From NCBI GenBank assembly GCA_039619475.1, contig CM077115.1, forward strand, positions 158,571,774-158,635,773: 64,000 bases of DNA. Direction: 5' to 3'. A program made the position numbers and the translations under genes. The notes under the pieces were generated by a model. That model saw nothing but the letters and a program-made list of their open reading frames with translations. It was not told where the DNA came from and ran no database searches. Shown one piece after another: positions 22,463 through 34,959 of the stretch. The DNA is from Icerya purchasi. Its lineage: Eukaryota; Arthropoda; Insecta; Hemiptera; Monophlebidae. Positions within the stretch are counted from its first letter, which is position 1. Each line of letters opens with the position of its first letter.

Positions 22463-23217
22463 CAAATATTGTATGTACAATAATTGACTTACAAGGCTTT
22501 AGTGTACTATTGATAAATACATATATTTCGTGATAATACACGCACACATACATATATATATATAAATATTTTTGTAATCCCTCCAAAAATGTTGGTTTAG
22601 ATAAGCATCTATCTGTAAAGGTGATAAACTAATAAAATATTGAATTCAAAAAAATTTCCATCGGTAATACACTCGATAATTTTAAATAGGCTTGTAATGG
22701 AATAATAATACTTTTTTTGTTTATAGAATTTCCGTTCACCTTACACCTAAATAATCATATAACTATTAACTCGTATTGAATATAAATTGTAATAAACTCA
22801 AAACATATAAAAACTATTTATTATTAAGATTGCAGACTAGTTTCGGATAGCTTGGTCTTTATAAACATGGCGTTGACTAATTAAAGTTAAAGTTAAGATA
22901 AATATAAATAAATAACGAATTGCGATACTAAAAGTCGATTGTGTTTTAAATAAATAAATCAATTATAATAATTACTAATTTAAAATATCTAAAAAATATA
23001 ATAATTAAAATATTTAAAATATTGAGATCAAATAAATCTACATTCACAATATTTTGATTATTTTACGTTTGTTATTTTTAAAATTTTTTTAAAAATATTA
23101 CTTTCTTTACGTATTTTAAACTGGTAATTATTATAATCGGTTTATTTATTTAAAACACAATCGACTTTTAATATCGCAATTCGTTATTTATTTTGCCCTT
23201 AACTTCAACTTTAATTA

Positions 23218-23225
23218 GTCAACGC
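23218..23225. repeat. hAT target-site duplication, left
   Basis: GTCAACGC, identical to 27753-27760 and directly abutting the terminal TA of the transposon. Confidence 0.92.
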
Positions 23226-23768
23226 TAGTGATGGGCGATTATGAATGATTTTGATAATCGAGTGATGTAATAATCGGTGAATTAATAATCGAATGATGAC
23301 TACTAATCATTCGATGATGCGTATTCATTGGTTTTATTAGTAATAGATTAGTAGTCGATTATTAGTGGTACAGCATTCACGATAGGCGTTAGTAACAACT
23401 AACAAGAAAGTAGATTATTAGTAACACATCATTCATGATAGGCATTAGTAGCAAGAAAGTAGATTATTAGTAGTACACGTTAGTGATGGGCGATTATGAA
23501 TGATTTTGATAATCGAGTGATGTAATAATCGGTTAATTAATAATCGATTATAAAATTAGTAGTTGAATGATATTAATAATCGAATGATGACTACTAATCA
23601 TTCGATGATGTGTATTCATTGGTTTTATTAGTAATAGATTAGTAGTCGATTATTAGTAGTACATCATTCATGATACACATTAGTAACAACTAACAAGAAA
23701 GTAGATTATTAGTAACTCATCATTCATGATAGGCATTAGTAGCAAGAAAGATTATTAGTAGTACACGT
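23226..23768. repeat. Tandem duplication of the hAT 5' terminal region
   Basis: The first 255 bases, including the terminal inverted repeat, are repeated starting at 23481 (TAGTGATGGGCGATTATGAA occurs at both). The second unit has about 33 extra bases that the first appears to have lost between two TAATAATCG-type direct repeats. Other differences are scattered substitutions. Confidence 0.88.
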
Positions 23769-24941
23769 CTTTTGGAGTAATTATCAGTAGCGGTTATTTT
23801 AAGTTTGTTAAAAATTTAAGTGTAAAGTATAAAATATACTATTTTTTATTTATCTTTCGTGGTTATTGTAATTGCATATATTCTGTAAGTAGACTTATTT
23901 CCTTGCTTAATTTAAAAAACTTAGGGCTATATTACATGAGGTAAACATGGCTAATCATATTTTTTTGAAGATTACAGTCAAAGGCGCACTCAGGATTTTT
24001 TTTTGGTCGTGGCTAGAATTTAGAAGATGAGTTAGGGGGTGATAACTTGGTACCTCGACTAAGTACCTAATTATTTCCGTGGTTTGTAAATTAAAATTTA
24101 AAAAAAATACAAAATTAGCGAACATTATTTAAAAAAAATTAGCTAAAAGTATATAACATTATACATGTAATATAGGTAAAAAGTAAATATGTATGTTTAA
24201 AAAAAAAAAAAAAAGTAAAACAAAACATTACAAAACGAAATTAAGATTTCGAAGATTTTTTTGGGGGAGCAATGGCCCCGTGGCACCCCCTTGAGTGCGC
24301 CAATGATTACAGTAATTATGATGAAATAAATGTTAAGTAACTCGCTTTTACTTTGTTCATCTATGAAAAAATTGTTAAAAAAATAGTGTGTGCCATTTTT
24401 ATTTCAGATCATTTAAAAAATGCTGCTTTTTATACATTACGCATGAAATTGCCTTTTAAATTTTTAGATTATGTACAGTATTGTTATGATCGTTTATTTT
24501 ATTTGTAAAAAAAAAAATAACCATTTTGTACAATCCATAATTGTAAATGGTAACATATTAGGTTTAAATTTAAATGTGATACGTTTTTATAGAGCGCATA
24601 GCTTTAATTACAAGGAAAAAAGTTCCTTGATTACTGCTTATAATAAGGTTAAAGACAAATTAATATTATAAATAAAACAATTTTGTTTTTTTAAAAAAAT
24701 TTCTATAGTAAATCCTTTTGTATTTAAAATATATCAAAATAAAGATTGCTATATATCAATGTTTTTGCCAAATAAACTACTATAAAGAACTAATTCAATA
24801 TTGGTGTAAATTCAGAATATATACTATTTTTTTATTTTTATATATATTTTATACTTTGATTGAAATGGCAAAAAAGTATTCTATAGAATGCCTGAAATTT
24901 ATACATTGCTAATAACACCCACCACCCACCACACGCATATG

Positions 24942-24972
<31 letters not shown>

Positions 24973-24980
24973 ATATATCT
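24942..24980. repeat. (TA)n/(TG)n microsatellite
   Basis: Alternating TA run passing into GTGTGTG then TATATAT just upstream of the transposase start. Confidence 0.85.
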
Positions 24981-25002
24981 GTATTTTCTATTTAGATATA
25001 TA

Positions 25003-26862
25003 ATGCCAAGGCCATCATTTAAAAAATCTATAGTATGGGATTATTTCACTGCTGATGCGGATAAAAAAAATGTAATGTGTAGCATATGTAAAAAAAAATT
25101 TAAGTTTTGCGGCAATACTACAAACTTAAAAGAACACTTGAAAAGAATACATCCTCTTCTTATTCAAGAACAAACGGGAAACCCAGATGATCCTAAAGAA
25201 GAAACGCCTAATAAAAGCAGTATTCAAGATACAAATGTGGAATTTGCTTTACCTTCCCCTCCAAAAAGAAAAAAACAGCTTCGATTAAGTGGAAGTTTTG
25301 AAAATAATCAACTGACAGAAAGCAAAATCGAAGAAATAGATAGATCACTAATTAAAATGATTGTTCATGATTACCAACCACTTTCAATAGTTGATGACCA
25401 AGGCTTCAAAAACTATTCAAAAAAGTTAAATCCCCAGTACACTCTACCATCCAGAAAAACTGTAACATATAAATTAATTACTGAAATATACAATAATCCA
25501 TGAAAATATTATAAAACGGTTTGAACTAATTGAGTACACACCAATAACTCTACTGATTACTGGTCCAATAATCAAAAATCATACATTAGTGTAACTGTAC
25601 ATTACATTTTTGATAATCAACTTAAATCCACAGTTTTAGCAACTAAAGAAATGACAGATTCACACACAAGTGAAAATACAGGAATAATATTAAAACAAAT
25701 TCTAAGTGAATATAACTTGCTTCATAAGGTTGTTACAGTAGTTACAGACAATGCACCAAATATAAAAAAAGCAGTTACACATGAATTAAATATTCACCAT
25801 CATCCATGTGTAGCTCATACACTTAATCTATCTGTAAATGAAGCAATAGATAAGTGCACAGAACTCTGTACTGTGCTAGTTAAGTGTCGTAGTATTGTTT
25901 CTTATTTTAAACAGAGTGTTTTAGCTGCTAATAAACTACGTGAAAAACGGACTGAAATGAATGTTCCTTTATTAAAATTGAAACTAGATGTTAAAACTGG
26001 ATGGAATTCAACATATATCATGTTGGAACGGTTATTAGCTGTAAAACAATCCTTATCAGTGGCATTGACTGAATTAACATCTAATATACCTGAAAACTTG
26101 AATGAGTCTGAATGGGCAGTTATTGCCGATTCTGTGCCAATTTTGAAACCAATTATTAGGATTACTGAGGAACTGTCTGCAGAAAAATATGTAACAATGT
26201 CTAAAATTGTTCCTTTAATAAGGGGGGTGCAACATAGATTAGTATCAATTCAAGCAAACACAACCATAGGAGCCATGCTTAGAGTAAAATTAATTGATTC
26301 ATTTTCAAGAAGATTAGGGTCTTTGGAATCTACAAAATTTGTAGCAAAAGCTACATTTTTAGATCCAAGATTTAAGAAGTCTGGATTTGGGGTAGAAGAA
26401 AATGCACAAAATCCTGAGCATTGGGTAACAGAGGAACTTACTGCTCTTGTAAATAAAAATAACGAAATCAGTAGTTTACAATCAAATAATAGCAGTAATC
26501 AAAGAAATATATCACGAAATATTGATGAAGATGATCCTTGGTCTCTTTTTGATAATAAAATATCACAAGAAACTTCAATTTCAGATTCATCTACTTCATC
26601 TGCCTTGGTAATGGTAAAACAATACACTGAAACAAAGTTATTACCAAGACAAGAAGACCCACTGAAATACTGGCAAGATTATATGAAAATATTTCCTGAA
26701 CTTTTTACTCTTTCAAAAAAATACTTAATGATTCCAGCAACATCCGTGCCATCTGAAAGGTTATTTTCTAAGGCTGGTTACATTTTAAATGATAGACGAA
26801 ATAGACTAAATGCAAATAAACTCAATGAAATTATATTTTTAAATTCCAATATGCCAGTATAA
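25003..26862 (+). pseudogene. hAT transposase with BED zinc finger, two compensating frame breaks
   Basis: The start is set at the ATG at 25003 (MPRPSFKKS); an upstream in-frame ATG at 24967 adds a hydrophobic run that is not hAT-like. Residues about 8-50 form a BED finger (VWDYF...CSICKKKF...LKEHLKRIHP). The main open frame, 25651-26862 (403 codons), has VVTDNAPNIKKAV (second catalytic Asp), HHHPCVAHTLNLSVNEA (the hAT C-x2-H motif) and the C-terminal dimerisation segment VPSERLFSKAGYILNDRRNRL (likely catalytic Glu). ORF pieces 24967-25503 and 25651-26862 are in the same frame. Between about 25495 and 25550 the reading shifts by one and then returns, which costs the enzyme its frame just ahead of the first catalytic Asp (DYWSN). 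Confidence 0.92.
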
Positions 26863-27124
26863 TAGTGACAAGTGATATTTGTTTTTTTTTTTAAATTGTG
26901 TTTTTTAACGTTTATTTTTGTGAAATTAATAAAAGTGAAGTGTTGAAGTGTTATATTGTAAGCTGTAAAATTAAAACTATAATGTAAAATTATTTTTGAA
27001 ATTAACTTTTAACTTGTGTTACCGTTTTTTCATAAAAAGTGGTTGATTTACATCTTTACATTTTAAGTATATTCAAGTCAGTGTATTCTTATTAAAATAA
27101 ATTTGCGTGATGTTCTGATAAATC

Positions 27125-27545
27125 GGATTCCATTGATAGTACAGAAAATCTATGTTAGCAACATTATTGATTAGTAGTACTAATTTTATCATGATTAGAG
27201 TGATACCATAGTATAAATAATCGCCACTCTCAGTCAACTTACTTCATTGTGGTAGAATACCGGTAAGTTTTTGATTTTTTTGTATAAATGTATTTTTCAT
27301 CTACTTCTATTTTAAATTTATTCAAATTCGATATATATTTTATTGTAATAAATTCTTTCTGTTATTCTTTAATAAATGAAATTCCATTAGTAGTATAGAG
27401 AATTCCTGTTAATAGCACTGCCGATTAGTACTACTAATTTCATCATCGAATGATTAGTAATACTAATATTGTAGTATAGACTACAGATAATCGTCATTGT
27501 TAACCAACTTAATTTATTACCGCACCATGTGGGCAGCTTTGATTA
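27125..27545. repeat. Diverged subterminal duplication at the hAT 3' end
   Basis: Two blocks about 245 bases apart share the order ATTCCATT..AGTA.AG A.AAT.C, GATTAGTA.TACTAATTT.ATCAT, AATAATCG.CA.T and CAACTTA.TT. They are much more diverged than the 5' duplication. Confidence 0.5.
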
Positions 27546-27752
27546 CTTAGATAAATGCACTTTCTTTTTATTAAGCATAATTTAAATTACTTTTAAGAGA
27601 TTTTTACTTTTATAATTTATAGTGTAAATCTAAGCGGCGTTTCAAGAATTTTCATTACTAATTAGTAGTTACTAATGCAAATAATCGGATATATCGAGAT
27701 ATGTTTATAATCGAATGATTTCATTAGTATCATTCATAATCGCCCATCACTA

Positions 27753-27760
27753 GTCAACGC
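27753..27760. repeat. hAT target-site duplication, right
   Basis: GTCAACGC, identical to 23218-23225. It lies within the right arm of the foldback element, which shows that the hAT inserted into that arm. Confidence 0.92.
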
Positions 27761-27814
27761 CATGATTACGAACTAAGCTGTCCGAAACTAGTTTTAATAA
27801 TAAACAATTTTTTA

Positions 27815-30800
27815 AAATGTTTTGCGTTTCTTACGCGAAGTTTATTTAATATAAGATTGAATACATATAAAAGTTTTTTATAAAGTTCATTATGGAACAA
27901 CAGATTAATTCTGAACTGTTTGGCAACCAGGCGCGCTCATTTGTTGTTTGATTGATTATAGATTTACTTGATGTAAACTTACACGCAACTTAAATCAATT
28001 TGTGCGAGATCGCTGCTCTCAGTTATAGGATACTTTTTTAGCCTTCGAATTAAAATCTAAATTGTTACATTTAATGTTTATAAAATCTTAATAATGAAAA
28101 TAATTAATTACGGTTACTTCGTGCATTTCGAATAATCCACTAGCCTCGGTTATAAAAAAAAAAAAAAGTTTCAAAGCTTATACGAAGACGCACGCTTTGA
28201 CTAACATTCATAAACTCAAATTCCGCTGTACTTTGTACGCGTTTTATAGGGTATAATTTTTTTCTAATATATTCTTATAATTCTTCATACATTTTCTTGT
28301 CTATAACTTATAGAAGACAATTTGTTTTCTATGATTTTTGGATTACTAATATTAAACTATTCTCTCGTTATTACGACGAAGTTTTAGTAAAATAAATTAT
28401 CCGTTCAAATTGATTATTTCATCGTGTGCCAAAACGGTCAACATCTTTACTTATTGCAGAGAAATATTTGAAAAATCAAAAATTTAAGTAAAAAATTTTT
28501 CGCTTTTCATTAGTTTTTATATTTTCACAATTATTTATTGTATGTAATAAAACGTTAATCTAAATATATGTAGTTGATACGGTAATAAGTAGTCTATAAA
28601 AAATCTAACAATGGAAATAACTAATTCGCTGCTACGGAATAATAAATAGGTGTGGTGAATCTTTTTCTACTTCTTACCGCCTTCTTTATGCATTCAATTT
28701 AGGAGCTTAACGTAAAAATGGAAAAGAAATATTTAGCGATTTTTTCGTAAAAGACGTGCGCAAAGTTTATTTAGAAACTAAACGTAAAGAAATTTTATTT
28801 ATTACGGAAATCGAATAGAAAATTAAACGGTTCGTAGTACTTAAGTAACTATATAGCGAAGAAACACGATGGTACTATAGATGGGAACATATTAGAAGAA
28901 AAAGTTTTCAGTTTTAATTGAATATATCCTATGTTGTTAGCTGAGATGATATATAGCTCGAAAATGTTTCGTATAATTATTGTTAATTTATTAAAGTAAT
29001 TTATATTTATTTTTATTTGTTATTAAGTTATTTTATATTTGTAAATATTAAATGACAAGTTATGGATTTATCTATGTATATTTAGGAGAAAAAGTGTTAC
29101 ACGTAACGAAAACCTATTATGAAATAAAATAATTTTCGGTGAATACTATGTTAATAAGAGTACTTCGTTGACGTTTCAGATGGTTTACACCAAAAAAGTT
29201 ATCAAGATCAACGTATCCGATTTACCCTAAAAACCGGATACTGCTAGCGAATATCAATGTTAACAACTTCTGTTATTGTATATTTTGTAATTTGACTTTT
29301 TACGCTAATTGCGCATCTTCAAAAAATATATACCGTAACCCACAAAATGATGTACTAATTAAAAGAAGACGTTGATCCGTTAACACTTTACGTTAATGAC
29401 CTATCACGTTAATTTTTAACAATGCATTTTAAAAACATTTTGTAGTAGATTTACCTCCAAACACCATTGTTTATACAACGAAATACTTAAACGAAAGAAA
29501 AAATAGACGAACAAAAAAACAAAAAAAGAGTAATTAAACTTATTCTAGCTGCGCAGGTTTTGTAATTATTTCTGTATAAAGCTACAAAAATAGTAGAGCG
29601 ATATATTATAGGTAGTACTTACTTGGATTTTGCAGAGGAGCAGAAACTGCATAGGTTATTTCTTAGCGAGCAGCTGGTTACAGTCTATAAAATCGCACGT
29701 TTAAAATTTTTATCAAAAAACATGTATAGGATTTCTTAAAAGTAATTTAAATATTTACCAGATAAAAACGAGAACTTGAAATGAGAATTTTTTATTTGCC
29801 TACTCTACCGAGTTAGGTTGTTGATATCGCTTTTTCAAGTATCGCGCTATGTGAATGTACATGATGACGTGTTAATGGCAGACTACTGTAATGATGTACA
29901 TGTATAAAAGTGTTTCTTTACGAAACATTTATCTGCTAATTGTCGGTCTTTTACGCCGCTGAAGGCGAAATCTGTGATTCAATCATTTTAAAGATTAATT
30001 TTAAACATTAATATATCGGCATAAGTTTTTTTTGGTTTATTTTTAAACGAAGCGGAATCAGAAAAAGACCGATGCAGTTTGGTCGATAATTGTATTTATG
30101 AGTCTTCGCTGTTCTGAAACGTACATAAATAATTCCGGCTGCAGTTTAAATAAACGCGATTCTTTTTCTTTTTCTTATGTAATCGCTGACCTAAGTCGTG
30201 CACTTCCATTCTGCTTTTAGGTGATAGTCTATTCGATATATTATATACGAAATGTGATCTCCGAATGATAAGCGGCGGTTTCGAAATAAGTCAACAAGTT
30301 ACGGGGAAGAAATTAACTGAGGGAACAACACGGGTAATTGAATATAAAATTAAATTAACCGGAAGAGAGAAGTGGTTACAGAAACGAAGAATAAAAAGTA
30401 TACCGTTAGAGAGCGATGAATATGAGGTAAAGAACCAAAAACAAAAAAAAAAAAAAAATAGAAAATTCTGTTAAGAAAATTGAATAAACTAGAAACCATA
30501 TTGGGGCTAATTGTGAAAGATTAAGCCGGAGGCAGAGAATAAAAAGAATAGGTATACACAGTTGTCCAATCGATGATTCGAGAAATAGGAGGGAGATGAT
30601 TATTTATTTATTTGCATTTTTTTAACCTACCAAGGCTGTGTTATAGCGTAAAGAGAATTATGCAAAGTTCGTGTACACAAATGGTGGCCTGCTCTTCTTG
30701 TCGAAAGCTAAAGCTTTAGTTATTGCGCTGGAAGTGTTTTCGGGAAAATCTCATGCGCAGGATGCTGTAAATTTCTGGCAACAATAAAATTCGACGTGTC

Positions 30801-32293
30801 GTAGTTTATTCAGTAGGCAGCCTACATAGGGGATAGTTTGTTTTGGGAGACTGTCGCTATATAAATAATTGTGTGACACGAAGGTATGATTTGATTGGAG
30901 ACGGTTTAAAATCAAGTATTCCACTTCCTGCTAGTGCCATCAGAAGGCTATCATCTCGAGAGTCAATAGTTGATTTAATACTTCGTAAAAAAGTTCTTTG
31001 CGAGAACCACTTACAGTTTCACTCTCGTCTGCATTTAAATAATATGTGAGATAGTGTCGGACGAAGAGGTGGATTTTCTCGCTGTGAGATCAACTTTGTC
31101 GCTTCCGCGTGATATACACCTCGATCACATCCGTCTCTGTGCAGTTCATGTAAATTATTCTGAATTTGTATTATCATCAGTATCCTGCTATCTCGGTGGT
31201 GTCGTAGGTATAAGGAGGTTAATGGGTACACGATAAGCGGCACTAGCCGGTAAAAATGTTTCGAGTACACGATTTCGAATAATTCCGCATCTAAGGATGT
31301 CATTTAAAGTGCGTTCGCTAATTTTACAATTTGATCGGAACAAGTTGAAAGTGATCTAAGACAGCGGTTGTTATACTGATTTAAGGGAAAGGTGTGGGCA
31401 GAACCAGGTCGCAGGGAGCTCTATATTATCCTATGGTTGAATAAAGTACCTGGATCTCTATCCTGGCTTGGAATTGATTGAGGTTATGGGAAAGAAATAT
31501 TAAATTAGCACAAGTCTAGTTCACTAGTCTACGAACGGGAAAATTTGACTAGGAGAATGTGACATATATTGAATTCGTTTCACTGGCTCCCGGAGTAGAG
31601 AAAACAAGTAAAAGAATACGTTTCAATATGTAAGATAAATAGGTTTGCACTGAATGCAATACTTAGTGGAACAGGAATTCGATGTCGACGAACTAATTTG
31701 TATTTGGAACGTTCGGTCGTTTAAGAAACTACATGAATAGAGTTTTTCCTAGGTTACTAATTATACTAGTCGACTTCATCTTTTTCCTATTTCACGCCAC
31801 ATTGACGCCACAAGTGATCAAAAGATTTTTCTAGGTCGAAGGAGAGATAGCGTACAATTGCTGCTAACTTTGGTGTGATAGTATATCTGCTTCTGCAAAC
31901 TAAGCGGGTAATCGATAGCAGATAGGGAAAGTTTTTTTGTGTACGTTAATCATTTTCTCCAGAATCTTTGATAGGATGCTTTTAAGATACACTAATTGAA
32001 GTGGGTCGAATTTTTTGAAGGATTAAAGTAAAAAAAAGAAAAAGTACTAGAAAAGATTGCTTTTCTATGAAGAAAAGTCGCGATGCGAAGACGTGAATGT
32101 GATGAAATGTCGGTTCTAGTTATTTTCCAACTGAAGAATTAGCGGTGTTGCAATAAGAAAAACCTGAAACAAAAGTTGTCCAAGAGTTTTCTGAGAAATA
32201 AATCTTACTTCGACATTAGTTCCTTGCAAATATTTAAAATCTGAAAAATTTAAAAGAAAATAATGCAAAGAGTTTTCGTAATTCATACTAACA
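27815..32293. other. Anonymous AT-rich region
   Basis: About 4.5 kb with no open frame above 94 codons. None of the short frames (for example 30265-30474 plus or 31303-31019 minus) shows a domain, splice context or repeat identity. No RNA gene recognised. Confidence 0.5.
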
Positions 32294-32475
32294 CCAAAAT
32301 CATAATTTTTGGTAGACACCGCGTTAATATTAACACAACTATTTAACGTTTCTGAAACATTTATACGGTCCATTATCAGAAACTAAATTTTTCTGATGAT
32401 GGACCATGTAAACGTGTTAGAAACGTTAAATAGTTGCGTTAATGTTGACGTGGTGTTCACCAAAAATTATGATGT
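32294..32475. mobile_element. Palindromic hairpin element
   Basis: Arms 32294-32382 and 32390-32475 are inverted copies around a 7-base loop (CCGCGTTAATATTAACACAA and AACTATTTAACGTTTCTGAA on the left pair with right-arm sequence). The right arm contains CTGATGATGGACCATG followed after about 10 bases by AGAAACG, a degenerate form of the motif seen in the other foldback elements here. Confidence 0.72.
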
Positions 32476-34959
32476 TGAAAGTAAGATGTTATTTAAAACA
32501 ATTTTATGCTTCTCCAAATACTAGTGGAAAGACGTAGGTGGTACAAATTATTTTTTTAAATTTGAAAAGGAGGAGTAGTCGTCGCTTTGGTGAAGAAACC
32601 GAATGTAACGGACTGGCGGACTGAATGGAAGGAAGGAATGAATCGTGAATAAAATTGAGCTTGTTTCACTCTGATTTTGGAAACATAACGTGACCTGTTT
32701 GCAAGGGTTAGTGTACAGAGAACCATTCGAAACGGATGTATAAGGAATTTATTGTTCTAAGTTTCTAGTCGATTGGTTTTAGAAACATGATCATCAGTGA
32801 TGGTTTTCTTCTCCCTGATAATTTGAAAAACCAAAAATTAAAAAGCGAAAAATTTCTGAAAATACGATTGGTTTCGTTTAGTAATAGAATATGTGCAGAA
32901 AGTCCACTTCTTTTCCCTTTTTTTAAAAAAGTACAATTTATTTATAAAACGAGAAAACACAAGCGTTTATTAAGTATTTAAAATCTATTAGCACGGTGGT
33001 GAATAACTTGAGGACACAACGAACCTTTTTAGTTTGATATTGTATTAAACGGAAACAGCAGATTTATGTAACGGACCTTGTTATCAACATACGAAGATTA
33101 AAGATAAGAAAAAGATGAGACATTTGCTTTGAATTTAAAAATTCTACGCAGTTCTACCTAAGTGTTTTTTTTTTATAAATGTAATAAAACTATAAATGCG
33201 CATAGAGCAACTAGTATCCTATTAAATATTAATCGCGCAAATTAACTTTTAACAAATTCAGGAAGAACCAAAAAAAAAAGCAAGACAAAAAACAACTAAA
33301 ACCACTGTGCTACGTCAAATGATGTTCCAGGGAAAAAATAAGTAGCGAAAAAGTAAAAAGAGTTTGAGGAAAGGTAGAAAAGAATTTAAATGAGAAACGT
33401 AGGACGCAGAAAAAAGAAAAGGAAATGAAAAAAGAAAACGAAATGAAAAAAGAAAAGGAAATGAAAAAAGAAAAGGAAATGAAAATTCCTTCGTGAATAG
33501 TTAAATTTATTAAACCGATTTTCCCAACACGAGAAATAACGCTAGCTCGGTAGTTTAATTAAAACATTTCTAAAATAAATTTCAGACAACAATGTTGTTA
33601 CTTTTATAAATTTCGATCTAAATAGAAAATATTTGTTTTAAAGTAATTTCAATTAAAAAAGGATTATTTCGGAATAAATTTAAGATCAGCTGTTCGGGAA
33701 GTGCTAAATAAACGATCATATAGCAGAGTATACAAAAAAAAGTAAGAAATAAGATAAAACATAAAAAACTCTTCTCGAGGTGGAAAAACGACCGAAAGTG
33801 TGCCGGGTTCTCGATATTTTTACGAACGATGTCGCTTTATTAATCGAATTTAAAGCTGCTACAATAGAAGTTACTGAACTTTTAACGAATGGCATTTTTA
33901 CTTTTTTCGGGGTTTATAAACGGTATATTTCTAAATTTCTAAATTAGTGGAAATTTAGAAGTACACAAAATGTAGAACAGCACTTTTTTTGTTTTGGTCT
34001 CAGGATAAACTAATTGGCTACCCCATTAAGATCAGAGTGGTTCCTAACGAACATTTTACCGGAAGCTCATGTTTTATTTGTGGAATTATAAAAAAAAAAA
34101 AGAGTAAGTTAGTTAATATGTGATAATATAAAATAGATTTTTGAAAAGAAAAATTTTAAATTAACATTAGCACTGCGAAACGGCTGCGCCGAAGGTACGT
34201 GTTATGTGTGCGGCGTACGTTGGATCTCGTGGCTACCGTCAGACTATTAACCTGGGAATTGTCTGTTTATTATTTCTCCCAAAATTTTGTGTTATTAATA
34301 CCGGTGGAAAATTGTATACGGTAGCTTGATATTTTGCGCAATGTTAAGTTCATTATAATTTTCATAGCTGACGATTAGAAATGGGCGTTCCTTATTTAAC
34401 CAGTACCGATCATTTCGATATAAAAAAAAACATTAAATATATTATTTCCTCGATGCGTTTCGATTTTACTGAATAATTTCGATGTCTATTGCGATCTTTT
34501 ATTTGCAAAAAAAAAAAGACATGTTATTCGGTAGCAAGGAAGACGATTTCACCGATTCAGCTACCACTAGTGAACTTCAAATTGCATTTGATTTCGCTCC
34601 TTTCTGTCTGCCTTTATGGGAAATACCTTTGTAAAAATCAAATCAAGAAACGGGCTTCTTAATTTGCACGGCAAGTTGTAAGTTTAATGGTAGAAAAATA
34701 AAAAAACAAATTTCGATAAACTTTCGATAGAAATGCGATTTCAGTATATTCCCATTAACTTCCTGCCTAATATTTCATATGTACAATACATTATTTGTGT
34801 ACAAAATTCACGCTTCTTTATTTATATAGTTGTCAAAATTTAGAAATGTTGCTTGGCTGGAGTATCACGATACCTGATAGTTATCAAAATTTCCGGTAGT
34901 GTTCACGATTATGAATATTTAGAAGCCGTTTATGGAGATAATGTAGTTTTTTCATCATA
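32476..34959. other. Anonymous AT-rich region
   Basis: Apart from the 18-bp tandem repeat at 33412-33487 I see only A/T runs and short chance frames. Confidence 0.5.
33412..33487. repeat. 18-bp tandem repeat, about four units
   Basis: The unit GGAAATGAAAAAAGAAAA is repeated head to tail with one C for G change (AAAACGAAATG). It is purine-only on the plus strand. No gene context. Confidence 0.88.

Larger units (their letters stand above)
23226..27752 (+). mobile_element. hAT-superfamily DNA transposon (complete ends)
   Basis: A 4527-bp element. Its 24-bp terminal inverted repeats (23226-23249 and 27729-27752) start TAGTGATGGGCGATTATGAA and match perfectly. Exact 8-bp target duplications GTCAACGC lie at 23218-23225 and 27753-27760, the size expected for hAT. 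Internal AT-rich subterminal blocks full of ATTAGTAGT and AATCATTCGAT motifs surround a transposase frame at 25003-26862. The transposase has small frame breaks, so this copy is probably non-autonomous now. Confidence 0.93.
22808..27814. mobile_element. Foldback (palindromic) element interrupted by a hAT transposon
   Basis: The left arm (about 22808-22990) and right arm (about 23108-23225 plus 27761-27814) are inverted copies. TTTATTATTAAGATTGCAGA and ACTAGTTTCGGATAGC on the left pair with GCTGTCCGAAACTAGTTTTA on the right. GTCGATTGTGTTTTAAATAA on the left pairs with ATTTAAAACACAATCGACTT on the right. Without the hAT the element is about 470 bp and could fold into a long hairpin. No protein is encoded. 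Confidence 0.75.

Noticed and set aside
23226..23768. Repeat array resembling CRISPR or satellite
   Set aside because: Only two long units that coincide with the hAT terminal region.
24967..26862. BED-finger protein as a domesticated host gene
   Set aside because: It sits inside perfect terminal inverted repeats with an 8-bp target duplication and carries frame breaks, so it is the transposon's own transposase.
30265..31303. Cluster of 60-94-codon frames on both strands
   Set aside because: No similarity I can recognise, no splice-linked partners, and strongly overlapping opposite frames.
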